DNA from: an uncultured Gammaproteobacteria bacterium
GTDB taxonomy: Bacteria > Pseudomonadota > Gammaproteobacteria > Magnimaribacterales > D2472
NCBI GenBank assembly: GCA_913050015.1
Contig: CAJXAZ010000037.1
Span: 1-7,161, forward strand
Length of the DNA stretch: 7,161 bases
Reading direction: 5' to 3'
A program made the translations under genes and the position numbers. Below are positions 1 to 6,122 of the stretch, piece after piece (the stretch's first letter is position 1; the number at the start of each line of letters is the position of its first letter). The notes below the pieces were generated by a model. It saw only the letters and a list, made by a program, of their open reading frames with translations, did no database searches and was not told where the DNA came from.

Positions 1-575
1 CCAGCTCTTTTAAAAACCTCTCCGCCTATTCCTGGAATTCTCATCTTTAATCCTTTTATATCATCCAAAGAATTAATCTCTTTATTAAACCAACCAAACA
101 TTTGTGTTCCGGTATTTCCTGCTGGGATAGGATAAATATTAAAAGGTTCGTAAATCTCTCTCCATAATTCCAAGCCACCGCCTCTATTAGTCCAGGCATT
201 TATTTCATCTGCCGTTAAACCAAATGGAACTCCAGTAAAAAATTGTGCAGCAGGGACTTTTCCTTTCCAGAAGTAACCACCGCTATGACCCATTTGATGA
301 GAGCCGCTTGATACCGCATCAAATACTCCAAAAGCAGGTACTTGCTCACCAGCTCCAAAAACTGTAATTTGCATCTGCCCGTCACTCATCTCTTCGACAA
401 GTTGAGCAATTCTTTCAGGAGCCATTCCCAAACCAGGATAATTTTTAGGCCAAGCTGTAACTAGACGCCATTTGTAAGTTTCTTGCTCTGAAGCTGCTTC
501 AGTATTTTCAACGCCATCTGAACAGCCGACTATAAGTAGAAGCGTAAGTAGGTATATGTAATTATTTTTTATCAT
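1..575 (-). CDS. dctP: TRAP transporter solute-binding lipoprotein, DctP family (partial, N-terminal 191 residues)
   Basis: This is the periplasmic receptor of a TRAP (tripartite ATP-independent) uptake system, which captures an organic acid and hands it to DctQM-type membrane subunits; none of those is visible here. The gene runs off the left edge, so only 191 codons are seen of a family length of roughly 330-370. Residues 1-18 form a lipoprotein signal: a short basic start, a Leu/Ile-rich core and a lipobox IVGC with Cys18. The mature part opens with YKWRLVTAWPKNYPGLG and contains FGVFDAVSSG, a PAGNTG segment and GLKMRIPG, whose Arg is the family's usual carboxylate-binding residue. This pattern resembles the TakP/lactate-type branch (2-oxoacid or hydroxyacid ligands), which is inference. 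Most Gram-negative TRAP receptors are soluble, so a lipid anchor is somewhat unusual. The ATG overlaps the uvrD stop (ATGA), there is no clear Shine-Dalgarno site, and no separate promoter is evident, so expression probably depends on uvrD. Confidence 0.9.
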   Translation of the reverse strand, partial: MIKNNYIYLLTLLLIVGCSDGVENTEAASEQETYKWRLVTAWPKNYPGLGMAPERIAQLVEEMSDGQMQITVFGAGEQVPAFGVFDAVSSGSHQMGHSGGYFWKGKVPAAQFFTGVPFGLTADEINAWTNRGGGLELWREIYEPFNIYPIPAGNTGTQMFGWFNKEINSLDDIKGLKMRIPGIGGEVFKRA

Positions 576-2746
576 AGTTTTTCAAGGTTTGCGTAAGCCA
601 TAACAAGCCATTTTGTTCCAGCTTTACTAAAATTAATTTGAACTCTTGCTGCCTCTCCCGAGCCCTCGTAATTGAGAACTACTCCTTCTCCAAAAGTTTT
701 ATGAGCAACTCTTTGTCCAAGTGCTATTCCTATCTCCTCTTCAAATTCAAATTTTGTTTCTGTGAAGTCTTTTCTATTATAAGGAATATTGGTTTGCGCT
801 CTAGGTCTAATCTCGTTTATGAGAGCTTTTGGAATTTCACGTAAGAATCTAGATGGGGGGTTGAAAGTATCTGAGCCATGGAGTCTTCTTGATTCTGCAT
901 GGGTGATGTATAACTTTTCCATTGCTCTAGTAATACCAACATAACAAAGCCTTCTCTCTTCCTCTAATTGAGCAGGGTTCTCCATAGATCTGCCATGAGG
1001 AAATAAACTTTCTTCTAAACCAGTCATTATGACCAACTTAAATTCCAATCCTTTAGCTGAATGTAAAGTCATTAATTGCGCTGCATCGTCATGTTCTGAT
1101 GCCTGCCTATCGCCTGAGTCTAAAGAAATCATATCCAAGTACTGTTCTGCAATTTCTTTAAAAGGCTTATCTTCTTTAATACTTTGCTCAAAGTTAGTAG
1201 TAGCTGAAACAAGTTCCTGTAAGTTTTCTACTCTAGTTTTTCCTTTTTCTCCTGGCTCTTTTGCATGGTAAGCAACGAGACCGGAGGTCTTAATAATTTC
1301 TTCCATAAGATCTGAGAGAGGATTCTCTTCGATGAATTCTTTGCATCTAGCAATAAACTCTAAATAAGATCTTAGTCCAGCTCCGCCTTTTCCTGAGATA
1401 GATCCCTCATCGATCAGCTTGGCTGAGGCTTTAATATAAGAAATATTAAACTGCCTTGCCGTACCTCTTATTTTGGCAAGAGTCTTTTCTCCGACGCCTC
1501 GGGTTGGGTTTGATATTGAGCGTTCGAATGCTGGATTATCAGAATGATTAAATATAATTTTTAAGTAAGCAATGGCATTTTTAATTTCCATTCTTTCATA
1601 GAATCTTTGACCGCCATATATTCTGTAGGGAATGCTCGCTCTTAATAAGGCTTCTTCTAATGCTCTTGATTGAGCATTCGATCTATATAGAACAGCAGCA
1701 TCTTCATACATCTCACCCTTGCCCATCCAATCCCTTAAAACATCAGCAACAAACCTTGCCTCATCCTGCTCGTTATATGCTTGATATAAAACTATTTGTT
1801 CGCCTTCTAGTTTTTCTGTCCAAAGATTCTTTCCAAGTCTATCAGCGTTATTTTCTATAAGAGCATTCGCTGCCCCTAAGATAATATTAGTAGATCTATA
1901 ATTCTGCTCAAGTCGAACAACCTCTGTATCGTCAAAGGTTTTTATGAAAGAGTCTACGTTCTCAACTTTAGCCCCTCTCCAACCATAAATAGATTGATCA
2001 TCATCACCAACAGCAATAATTGTTGCCTGATCTGATGCTATTTCGAGCAACCAGTTATATTGAATAGTATTGGTATCTTGAAACTCATCAACAAGAATAG
2101 ATTTAAATCTAGAATGGAAAAAAGTTCTCACAGAAGGATTGTCTCTGACCACTTCATAGGATCTTAATAGAAGCTCTCCAAAATCAACTAGATTATCTCT
2201 TAAGCAAACTGCCTCGTATTCTTTATAAATTTTATTAATATTTTCTTTAAAGTGATCGCCATGGTCATCAACCTGACCGCTTCTAAAACCTTCGTCTTTC
2301 CATGAATTAATTTGCCACTGACTTTGTCTTGAAGGCCATGAGGCCTCATCTAAACTCATTTCTTTTGCAATTCGTTTGATGATTCTTAATTGATCATCGG
2401 AATCTAAAATAGTAAATCCACTGGTGAGACCAGCTTCTTTATGAAATCTTTTTAGCATTCTGTGAGCTAGTCCATGGAAGGTTCCAACCCAAGTATCCAT
2501 CATGGGAGCTTCTAGTAATTCTTCGATTCTTGATCTCATTTCTGCAGCTGCTTTGTTTGTGAAAGTTACCGCCATAATCGTTGCAGGGTTCTTTCTGAGC
2601 GCTTCAACTTCCCAAGCTATTTTATGAACAAGCACTCTGGTTTTACCTGATCCAGCTCCGGCTAAGACCATAAGATGTTGTTTTTCAGACGTAACAGCTT
2701 CACGTTGTTTATCGTTAAGATGTTCTAAAATATGCGATACGTCCAT
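572..2746 (-). CDS. uvrD: DNA helicase II UvrD (SF1A 3'-5' helicase)
   Basis: ATP-driven 3'-5' helicase that removes the incised oligonucleotide in nucleotide excision repair and unwinds DNA in MutHLS-type mismatch repair; it acts in the cytoplasm on DNA. It has 724 residues against 720 in E. coli. All SF1A motifs are present in order: Q motif LNDKQREAV (10-18), Walker A AGAGSGKT (29-36, catalytic Lys35), motif Ia TFTNKAA, motif II DEFQD (Asp220-Glu221), motif III GDDDQSIYGWRGA, motif IV QNYRS, motif V LHSAKGLEF (561-569) and motif VI YVGITRA (602-608, arginine finger Arg607). The C-terminal 50 residues (GQRVAHKTFGEG to the end) form the Tudor-like domain that contacts RNA polymerase and partner proteins in E. 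coli. The start MDVS matches the E. coli start exactly. No Shine-Dalgarno precedes it; a three-codon reading frame (ATG AAT CCC TAA, 2758-2747) ends directly against the start codon. No catalytic residue is missing. Confidence 0.98.
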   Translation of the reverse strand: MDVSHILEHLNDKQREAVTSEKQHLMVLAGAGSGKTRVLVHKIAWEVEALRKNPATIMAVTFTNKAAAEMRSRIEELLEAPMMDTWVGTFHGLAHRMLKRFHKEAGLTSGFTILDSDDQLRIIKRIAKEMSLDEASWPSRQSQWQINSWKDEGFRSGQVDDHGDHFKENINKIYKEYEAVCLRDNLVDFGELLLRSYEVVRDNPSVRTFFHSRFKSILVDEFQDTNTIQYNWLLEIASDQATIIAVGDDDQSIYGWRGAKVENVDSFIKTFDDTEVVRLEQNYRSTNIILGAANALIENNADRLGKNLWTEKLEGEQIVLYQAYNEQDEARFVADVLRDWMGKGEMYEDAAVLYRSNAQSRALEEALLRASIPYRIYGGQRFYERMEIKNAIAYLKIIFNHSDNPAFERSISNPTRGVGEKTLAKIRGTARQFNISYIKASAKLIDEGSISGKGGAGLRSYLEFIARCKEFIEENPLSDLMEEIIKTSGLVAYHAKEPGEKGKTRVENLQELVSATTNFEQSIKEDKPFKEIAEQYLDMISLDSGDRQASEHDDAAQLMTLHSAKGLEFKLVIMTGLEESLFPHGRSMENPAQLEEERRLCYVGITRAMEKLYITHAESRRLHGSDTFNPPSRFLREIPKALINEIRPRAQTNIPYNRKDFTETKFEFEEEIGIALGQRVAHKTFGEGVVLNYEGSGEAARVQINFSKAGTKWLVMAYANLEKL

Positions 2747-2776
2747 TTAGGGATTCATTTTTTTGCTTAAGAGGAC

Positions 2777-2789
2777 TATTCTAACCTTT
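2777..2789 (+). promoter_or_regulatory. Possible -10 element for the HexR-like gene
   Basis: TATTCT at 2777-2782 matches four of six positions of the sigma-70 -10 box, with a poor -35 (TTCATT, 2754-2759) 17 bp upstream. Transcription would begin at about 2789-2790, on the ATG itself, giving a leaderless message. The only GAGG (2771-2774) is about 15 bases from the ATG, too far for a good ribosome site, which is consistent with that reading. The uvrD/hexR gap is only 43 bp, so any uvrD promoter must overlap this region or lie inside the regulator gene. Weak evidence. Confidence 0.25.
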
Positions 2790-3635
2790 ATGCCGACTAA
2801 ATTATTAAGACACATTAAAAATACATTACCTGATTTACGAAAATCTGAAAAAATTGTTGGTGAATTTATTTTGGCAGATCCAAAATCAATTATCACCATG
2901 AAAACTGCCGAAGCATCCTCAGCGATGGGCATAAGTGAACCTACTCTCATAAGGTTCTGTAAGGCATTGGGATTTACCGGCTATCAAGAATTAAAGATTA
3001 ATCTCTCACAGCAACTAGCTGCAGATGATTATTTTGTAATGTATGAAATAGATCAAAATGACACTATTCATGAATTATGTGAAAAGGTCTTTGACACAAC
3101 CATAAGTGAAATTCTAAATGTAAGATCTCAAATAGATCAAAATGTTTTAGCAGATGCTATCGAGACACTAGCTAATGCAGGTCGAGTTGAGTTTTATGCA
3201 TTTGGAGGTTCGGCACCTGTTGCTATGGATGGACAACATAAATTCTTTAGATTAAAAATACCTTCATCTTATATTTCAGATCCTCACATTCAATTCATGT
3301 CTGCTAACTCTTTAGGTAAAGATGATGTTGTAGTTGCCATTTCTCAATCAGGAACAACTTCTGCATTAATCGATAGTGTAAAAATTGTTCGTAAATCTGG
3401 CGTTAAGGTCATTGGTATAATGCCTGGTAATACACCACTAGCTAGTATTTGTGATTACCCTCTTGTCATTAATATCGGTGATAACAACCGAATCTCTAAA
3501 CCTCATACATCAAGAATAGCTTATACCGTTGTGATTGATGTTTTAACAATGGGTGTCGCTCAGCTAAAACCAGAAGCTCAAGACCACTTATATAATATTG
3601 CTGACAGTCAAAGATCTTTAAGAGTTAAAGAGTAA
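2790..3635 (+). CDS. hexR: HexR-like transcriptional regulator (RpiR/MurR family, HTH-SIS)
   Basis: A 281-residue DNA-binding regulator with an N-terminal HTH_6 domain (about 1-77; recognition region SEPTLIRFCKALGF, 49-62) and a C-terminal sugar-phosphate-binding SIS domain (about 125-255; AFGGSAPVAMDGQHKFFRL, and ISQSGTT at 184-190). HexR proteins control Entner-Doudoroff and central glucose genes and release DNA on binding 2-keto-3-deoxy-6-phosphogluconate. In Pseudomonas HexR, as I recall it, Arg54/Arg57 contact DNA and Ser140/Ser184 bind the effector. Here Arg55, Lys58, Ser141 and Ser185 occupy the matching places, and the motif SRIAYTVVIDVL near the C-terminus is also HexR-like. The ATG at 2790 was chosen because it aligns with the HexR N-terminus; an upstream TTG (2763) would add nine non-conserved residues. 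No sugar-metabolism gene lies in the window, so the targets are elsewhere. Another RpiR-family specificity is possible. Confidence 0.85.
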   Translation: MPTKLLRHIKNTLPDLRKSEKIVGEFILADPKSIITMKTAEASSAMGISEPTLIRFCKALGFTGYQELKINLSQQLAADDYFVMYEIDQNDTIHELCEKVFDTTISEILNVRSQIDQNVLADAIETLANAGRVEFYAFGGSAPVAMDGQHKFFRLKIPSSYISDPHIQFMSANSLGKDDVVVAISQSGTTSALIDSVKIVRKSGVKVIGIMPGNTPLASICDYPLVINIGDNNRISKPHTSRIAYTVVIDVLTMGVAQLKPEAQDHLYNIADSQRSLRVKE

Positions 3636-3655
3636 AAATTAAAGTCATCTTCTCT

Positions 3656-3673
3656 TTTGCCTTTTTAGGCAAA
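3656..3673 (+). terminator. Hairpin between hexR and the MATE gene (weak terminator candidate)
   Basis: A perfect 7-bp stem, TTTGCCT (3656-3662) with AGGCAAA (3667-3673), closed by a TTTT loop, lies 20 bp after the hexR stop. There is no T-tract on the 3' side on either strand, so it is not a canonical intrinsic terminator and may only attenuate readthrough or protect the hexR mRNA end. AATAAT at 3675-3680 just after it matches five of six bases of a -10 box and could start a separate MATE transcript, but no good -35 precedes it. Confidence 0.35.
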
Positions 3674-3694
3674 GAATAATCAAACTAGGAAAAA

Positions 3695-5041
3695 ATGGAT
3701 AAAAGAACAGAACAGTTTCTTAACGACCCGATACTTCCTTTAATTGTTCGTATGTCTGCACCGAATACGGTTGCTTTTTTTATTCAAGCTATTGTCGTTC
3801 TTGCTGAAGTTTGGTTTATTAGTCAGCTCGGAACCCTTTCTTTAGCAGCTGTTACTTTGGCCTTTCCTTCTCTAATGCTTACTCAACAGATGGCATTTGG
3901 AGCACTAGGAGGAGCTATTACATCCTCTGTATCTAGAAGCTTGGGAGCTAGAGATAAAGAAAGAGCAGAAAAATTATTATGGCATTCTATATTTTTAGCT
4001 TGCTTTGGTGCTTTCATTTTTCTCTTAATTTTTCTTGTTTTTGGCAAGCAATTGCTAATCCTCTTAGGGGGAAGTGGGCTCTTGTTAGAAAAGTCGCTTT
4101 CTTATTCCATGATCTTTTTATCAGGAGGAATCGTAGTTTGGATAGCGGGAGTTATGAGTGCATCAATTCGAGGAATGGGGAACATGCGTTTTCCTGCCTT
4201 AATAACAGTTATATGTGCAGGGATTCAGGTCGTGCTCTCAGGAGGATTTATTCTTGGATGGTTTGGATTTCCGAAGCTTGGAATAGATGGAGCCGCTATA
4301 TCTGTAATAGCCTCAAGTGCTTTTATGGCCTTGGCAATGCTTATAAAAATATCAAGCCCATCTAGCCTAGTCCGACTAAGGCTCTCAAGAATAAGTTTTG
4401 AGAAAGAATTATTTAAAGATATTTTTAGCGTGGCCTTGCCTGCTTCTTTATCTCCAATATTTACCGTTGGAACAGTTCTAATATTAACTGGGCTCATTGG
4501 TCAGTTTGGAAGCTTCGCACTTGCTGGATATGGAATAGGCTCTCGAGTTGAATTCTTGATGATCCCATTAGTATTTGGAATAGGAACCGCCATGACAACC
4601 ATGGTAGGAACAAACATAGGCGCTAAAAATGTAGAACGTGCAGAGAAAATAGGCATGATCGGCTCAACGGTAGCTGGATTATTATCTGCAGTGGTTGGAG
4701 TTACTCTTGCTGTAACGCCTGATCTTTGGATAAATTTCTTTACCTCAGATGAGCCTACTTACTTAGTAACCAAACAATACATTCAGATACTTGGACTCTT
4801 CTATATCTTTCAAGGCTTTGGCTTGTCACTTTACTTTGCCTCTCAAGGAGCCAATGCTATGAAGTGGCCAATTATTGCTACTGTTATAAGGTTTATAGTC
4901 ACAGCAACAGGTTCAGTACTTGCTGTTTACTGGTTCTCAAGCGGTCTCGCTGGAATCTTCTACTCTTCAGCTATAGGTATGACTGTCTTTGGAATAATGA
5001 TAGTGGTTTCTGTAAAAATGGGAGCTTGGAGAAAGGGCTAA
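3695..5041 (+). CDS. MATE family multidrug/toxin efflux transporter
   Basis: An inner-membrane antiporter of the MATE (multidrug and toxic compound extrusion) family, exporting organic cations or other small molecules against Na+ or H+. Its 448 residues are typical of the family (about 440-480), with about twelve hydrophobic helices in two homologous halves (MatE repeats near 14-175 and 235-395). Family signatures are RGMGNMRFP near residue 159 in the first half, and YGIGSRVEF (about 279) followed by GTNIGAKNVERAEK (about 305) in the second; ASQGANAMKWP lies late in the second half. The start is supported by AGGA at 3687-3690, four bases before the ATG. It lies 59 bp behind the hexR-like gene in the same direction; cotranscription is possible but interrupted by a hairpin. 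The substrate cannot be read from the sequence. Nothing is truncated, and base use matches its neighbours. Confidence 0.93.
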   Translation: MDKRTEQFLNDPILPLIVRMSAPNTVAFFIQAIVVLAEVWFISQLGTLSLAAVTLAFPSLMLTQQMAFGALGGAITSSVSRSLGARDKERAEKLLWHSIFLACFGAFIFLLIFLVFGKQLLILLGGSGLLLEKSLSYSMIFLSGGIVVWIAGVMSASIRGMGNMRFPALITVICAGIQVVLSGGFILGWFGFPKLGIDGAAISVIASSAFMALAMLIKISSPSSLVRLRLSRISFEKELFKDIFSVALPASLSPIFTVGTVLILTGLIGQFGSFALAGYGIGSRVEFLMIPLVFGIGTAMTTMVGTNIGAKNVERAEKIGMIGSTVAGLLSAVVGVTLAVTPDLWINFFTSDEPTYLVTKQYIQILGLFYIFQGFGLSLYFASQGANAMKWPIIATVIRFIVTATGSVLAVYWFSSGLAGIFYSSAIGMTVFGIMIVVSVKMGAWRKG

Positions 5042-5063
5042 CAACATAAGGTTAGCTATTATT
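5036..5063 (+). terminator. Weak hairpin at the end of the MATE gene
   Basis: GCTAAC (5037-5042) pairs with GTTAGC (5051-5056), extendable by one G-T pair, around an 8-base loop. The stem overlaps the MATE stop codon and is followed by TATTATT, a poor T-tract. It may end the MATE transcript just before the metal-operon promoter. It is short enough to be chance. Confidence 0.35.
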
Positions 5064-5073
5064 CATAAGCGCA

Positions 5074-5082
5074 TGCTAATAT
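5074..5082 (+). promoter_or_regulatory. Extended -10 promoter element for the metal operon
   Basis: TGCTAATAT is an extended -10 (TGn followed by TAATAT, four of six matches to TATAAT). It is placed so that transcription would begin near 5089-5090, that is, at the A of the ATG of the first operon gene. No convincing -35 is present, which an extended -10 can tolerate. It ends within the candidate CsoR operator, so a bound repressor would block it. Confidence 0.45.
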
Positions 5083-5098
5083 ACCCCCTATGGGTATA
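5080..5098 (+). promoter_or_regulatory. Candidate CsoR operator (7-bp inverted repeat, TATACCC-N5-GGGTATA)
   Basis: Seen directly: TATACCC (5080-5086), spacer CCTAT, and GGGTATA (5092-5098), a perfect 7-bp dyad with a C-rich left side. CsoR/RcnR/FrmR-family operators are typically a C/G tract flanked by AT-rich inverted arms, as here. It overlaps the 3' end of the extended -10 and the ATG at 5090-5092, where a repressor would shut off the operon. The cognate regulator is very probably the CsoR-type protein encoded at 6492-6752. I saw no second copy in the window. Confidence 0.65.
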
Positions 5099-5695
5099 CA
5101 TAAAATTATAATTCTTGCTTTCATTTTGGTATTACATACCGAAGCAAGACCTATCTCCTACTCAGGCGGCACTACTCTAATGTATCAATCTGATAGTATG
5201 AGTGATTCGGTTTATGTTCACTATTCCCCGACATACAAATACTCAATAGGAATTGAAAATGTGGACGATAAAATTTTTAATAAAAATAAAAATTATCTCC
5301 GACTTACCTATTTGATAAATAGAAAAAATACTGACATCTCTCAAAGAAATTTATATTTTCAATCAGGTGTATTGGTTGATGATGCTGATGGCTTTTTTTA
5401 TGGCATACATGGCGACTGGGAAACACGAAGATGGTTTTCTGGATTTGGCTACAAAGATACAAATAATTCTTTTGGTCAGGATTACACAGATCAGTATATC
5501 CAACTAGGAGTCGCGCCTTATGTTGGTGACTACGGAGACTTACACACATGGATAATGATCAAAACAAAGAAAAACTCACTTACAAATACTCAGTCTACTT
5601 ATCCAGAATTGAAGTTTTTTAAGGGTGCTGCTCTTGTTAAGTTTGGTTATAGCGATAAAACAGAATGGGATTTACACTTTATGTACAGATTTTAA
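5090..5695 (+). CDS. Secreted, probable small outer-membrane beta-barrel protein of unknown function
   Basis: I do not recognise the family. The 201-residue product starts with a Sec signal peptide (His4/Lys5, hydrophobic stretch 6-15, probable cleavage after HTEA-19). The rest has no hydrophobic helix but many alternating polar/aromatic strands: SVYVHYSPTYKYSIGIE, YLRLTYLI, NLYFQSGVLV, FFYGIHGDWETRRWFSGFGY, YIQLGVAPYVG, AALVKFGYS. It ends WDLHFMYRF, a terminal strand finishing in Phe like the signature recognised by the BAM machinery. Size and strand number suggest an 8- to 10-strand barrel. There are no Cys and few His, so it is not an obvious metal binder itself; a metal pore, adaptor or envelope sensor are all open. 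No Shine-Dalgarno exists, a stop (5066-5068) lies upstream in frame, and the -10 spacing suggests a leaderless start at this ATG. It is first in the metal operon, 14 bp before the HMA gene. Confidence 0.75.
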   Translation: MGIHKIIILAFILVLHTEARPISYSGGTTLMYQSDSMSDSVYVHYSPTYKYSIGIENVDDKIFNKNKNYLRLTYLINRKNTDISQRNLYFQSGVLVDDADGFFYGIHGDWETRRWFSGFGYKDTNNSFGQDYTDQYIQLGVAPYVGDYGDLHTWIMIKTKKNSLTNTQSTYPELKFFKGAALVKFGYSDKTEWDLHFMYRF

Positions 5696-5700
5696 AAAAA

Positions 5701-5704
5701 GGAG
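5701..5704 (+). promoter_or_regulatory. Ribosome binding site that fixes the HMA protein start
   Basis: GGAG sits five bases before the ATG at 5710, after a run of A. It decides between this start and an upstream in-frame ATG at 5665, which would place a charged tail before the signal peptide and overlap the preceding gene. It is the clearest Shine-Dalgarno site in the operon, suggesting the HMA protein is made at a high level. Confidence 0.8.
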
Positions 5705-5709
5705 AACTT

Positions 5710-6117
5710 ATGAAAAAAATATTATTAACTTTATTACTTGCCAGCCCTCTTGCTTGGGCTGAACAGGACCATGCCAATATGCATGATCATTCTCATGAAG
5801 GACATTTACACGACACTATGGTCGACGGTAAAAACCTTGATGTAAGCGCTGAAAGATTTGATACGTTTATGGAAGGCTTAGCTGATGTTAATGTTGCAAT
5901 CGTTAGCGTAAAGGGAATGGTCTGTGATTTTTGCGCTCGTGGAATTGAGAAGACATTTACAAGAGACAAGAGTGTCCAAAAAATAGATGTCGACTTAGAT
6001 AACGGAAAAGTCATGATCGCTTATTCCAAAACAAAAGAAATTAACTTTAAAGAAATTGAGAAACAAATTCTTTCTAATGGACAAAATATGTCTGACTTAC
6101 AGGTACTAGAAATTTAA
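5710..6117 (+). CDS. Periplasmic His-rich HMA-domain metal-binding protein (MerP-like)
   Basis: A 135-residue exported metallochaperone. Residues 1-17 are a signal peptide (MKK, Leu-rich core, cleavage after AWA). Then comes a His/Asp-rich stretch, residues 21-35, with six His in fifteen positions, suited to loose binding of Cu, Zn or Ni. An HMA (heavy-metal-associated) ferredoxin-like domain fills about 60-135, with the metal loop GMVCDFC at 69-75 (Cys72, Cys75) and strands VNVAIVSVKG and KIDVDLDNGKVMIAY. HMA domains pass soft metals such as Cu(I) or Hg(II) to a partner. The MerT-like membrane protein follows after 5 bp, reproducing the MerT/MerP pairing of mercury operons. MerP itself is about 90 residues; the His-rich arm and linker here are extra. 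The Met-x-Cys-x-x-Cys loop is as compatible with Cu(I) as with Hg(II), and CsoR control favours copper. Confidence 0.88.
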   Translation: MKKILLTLLLASPLAWAEQDHANMHDHSHEGHLHDTMVDGKNLDVSAERFDTFMEGLADVNVAIVSVKGMVCDFCARGIEKTFTRDKSVQKIDVDLDNGKVMIAYSKTKEINFKEIEKQILSNGQNMSDLQVLEI

Positions 6118-6122
6118 TTACT

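Noticed and set aside
555..570. TGTAATTA-like sequence resembling half of a HexR operator
   Set aside because: Only half of the palindrome matches, and it lies within the signal-peptide codons of the TRAP receptor gene in AT-rich DNA; a chance match is likely.
638..1860. Several plus-strand open frames of 66-80 codons
   Set aside because: They are antisense to uvrD, Cys/Ser-rich in a shadow-like way, and lack motifs or start signals.
2763..2789. TTG start extending the HexR-like protein by nine residues
   Set aside because: The ATG at 2790 matches the family N-terminus, and the extra residues do not resemble HexR. The TTG has only a weak AGGG upstream.
2747..2950. 67-codon open frame on the minus strand just upstream of uvrD
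   Set aside because: It lies antisense inside the well-supported HexR reading frame, has no recognisable domain and no ribosome site. Only its last three codons are discussed, as a possible leader.
4225..4497. 90-codon minus-strand frame
   Set aside because: Antisense to the MATE transporter, with no family resemblance. The plus-strand frames at 3979-4365 and 4864-5049 are likewise shadows of the MATE gene.
5304..5549. 81-codon minus-strand frame
   Set aside because: Antisense to the beta-barrel gene, low-complexity composition and no start signal.
5665..5709. Upstream ATG for the HMA protein (150 residues)
   Set aside because: It overlaps the previous gene and buries the signal peptide behind 15 residues. 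GGAG at 5701-5704 clearly serves the ATG at 5710.
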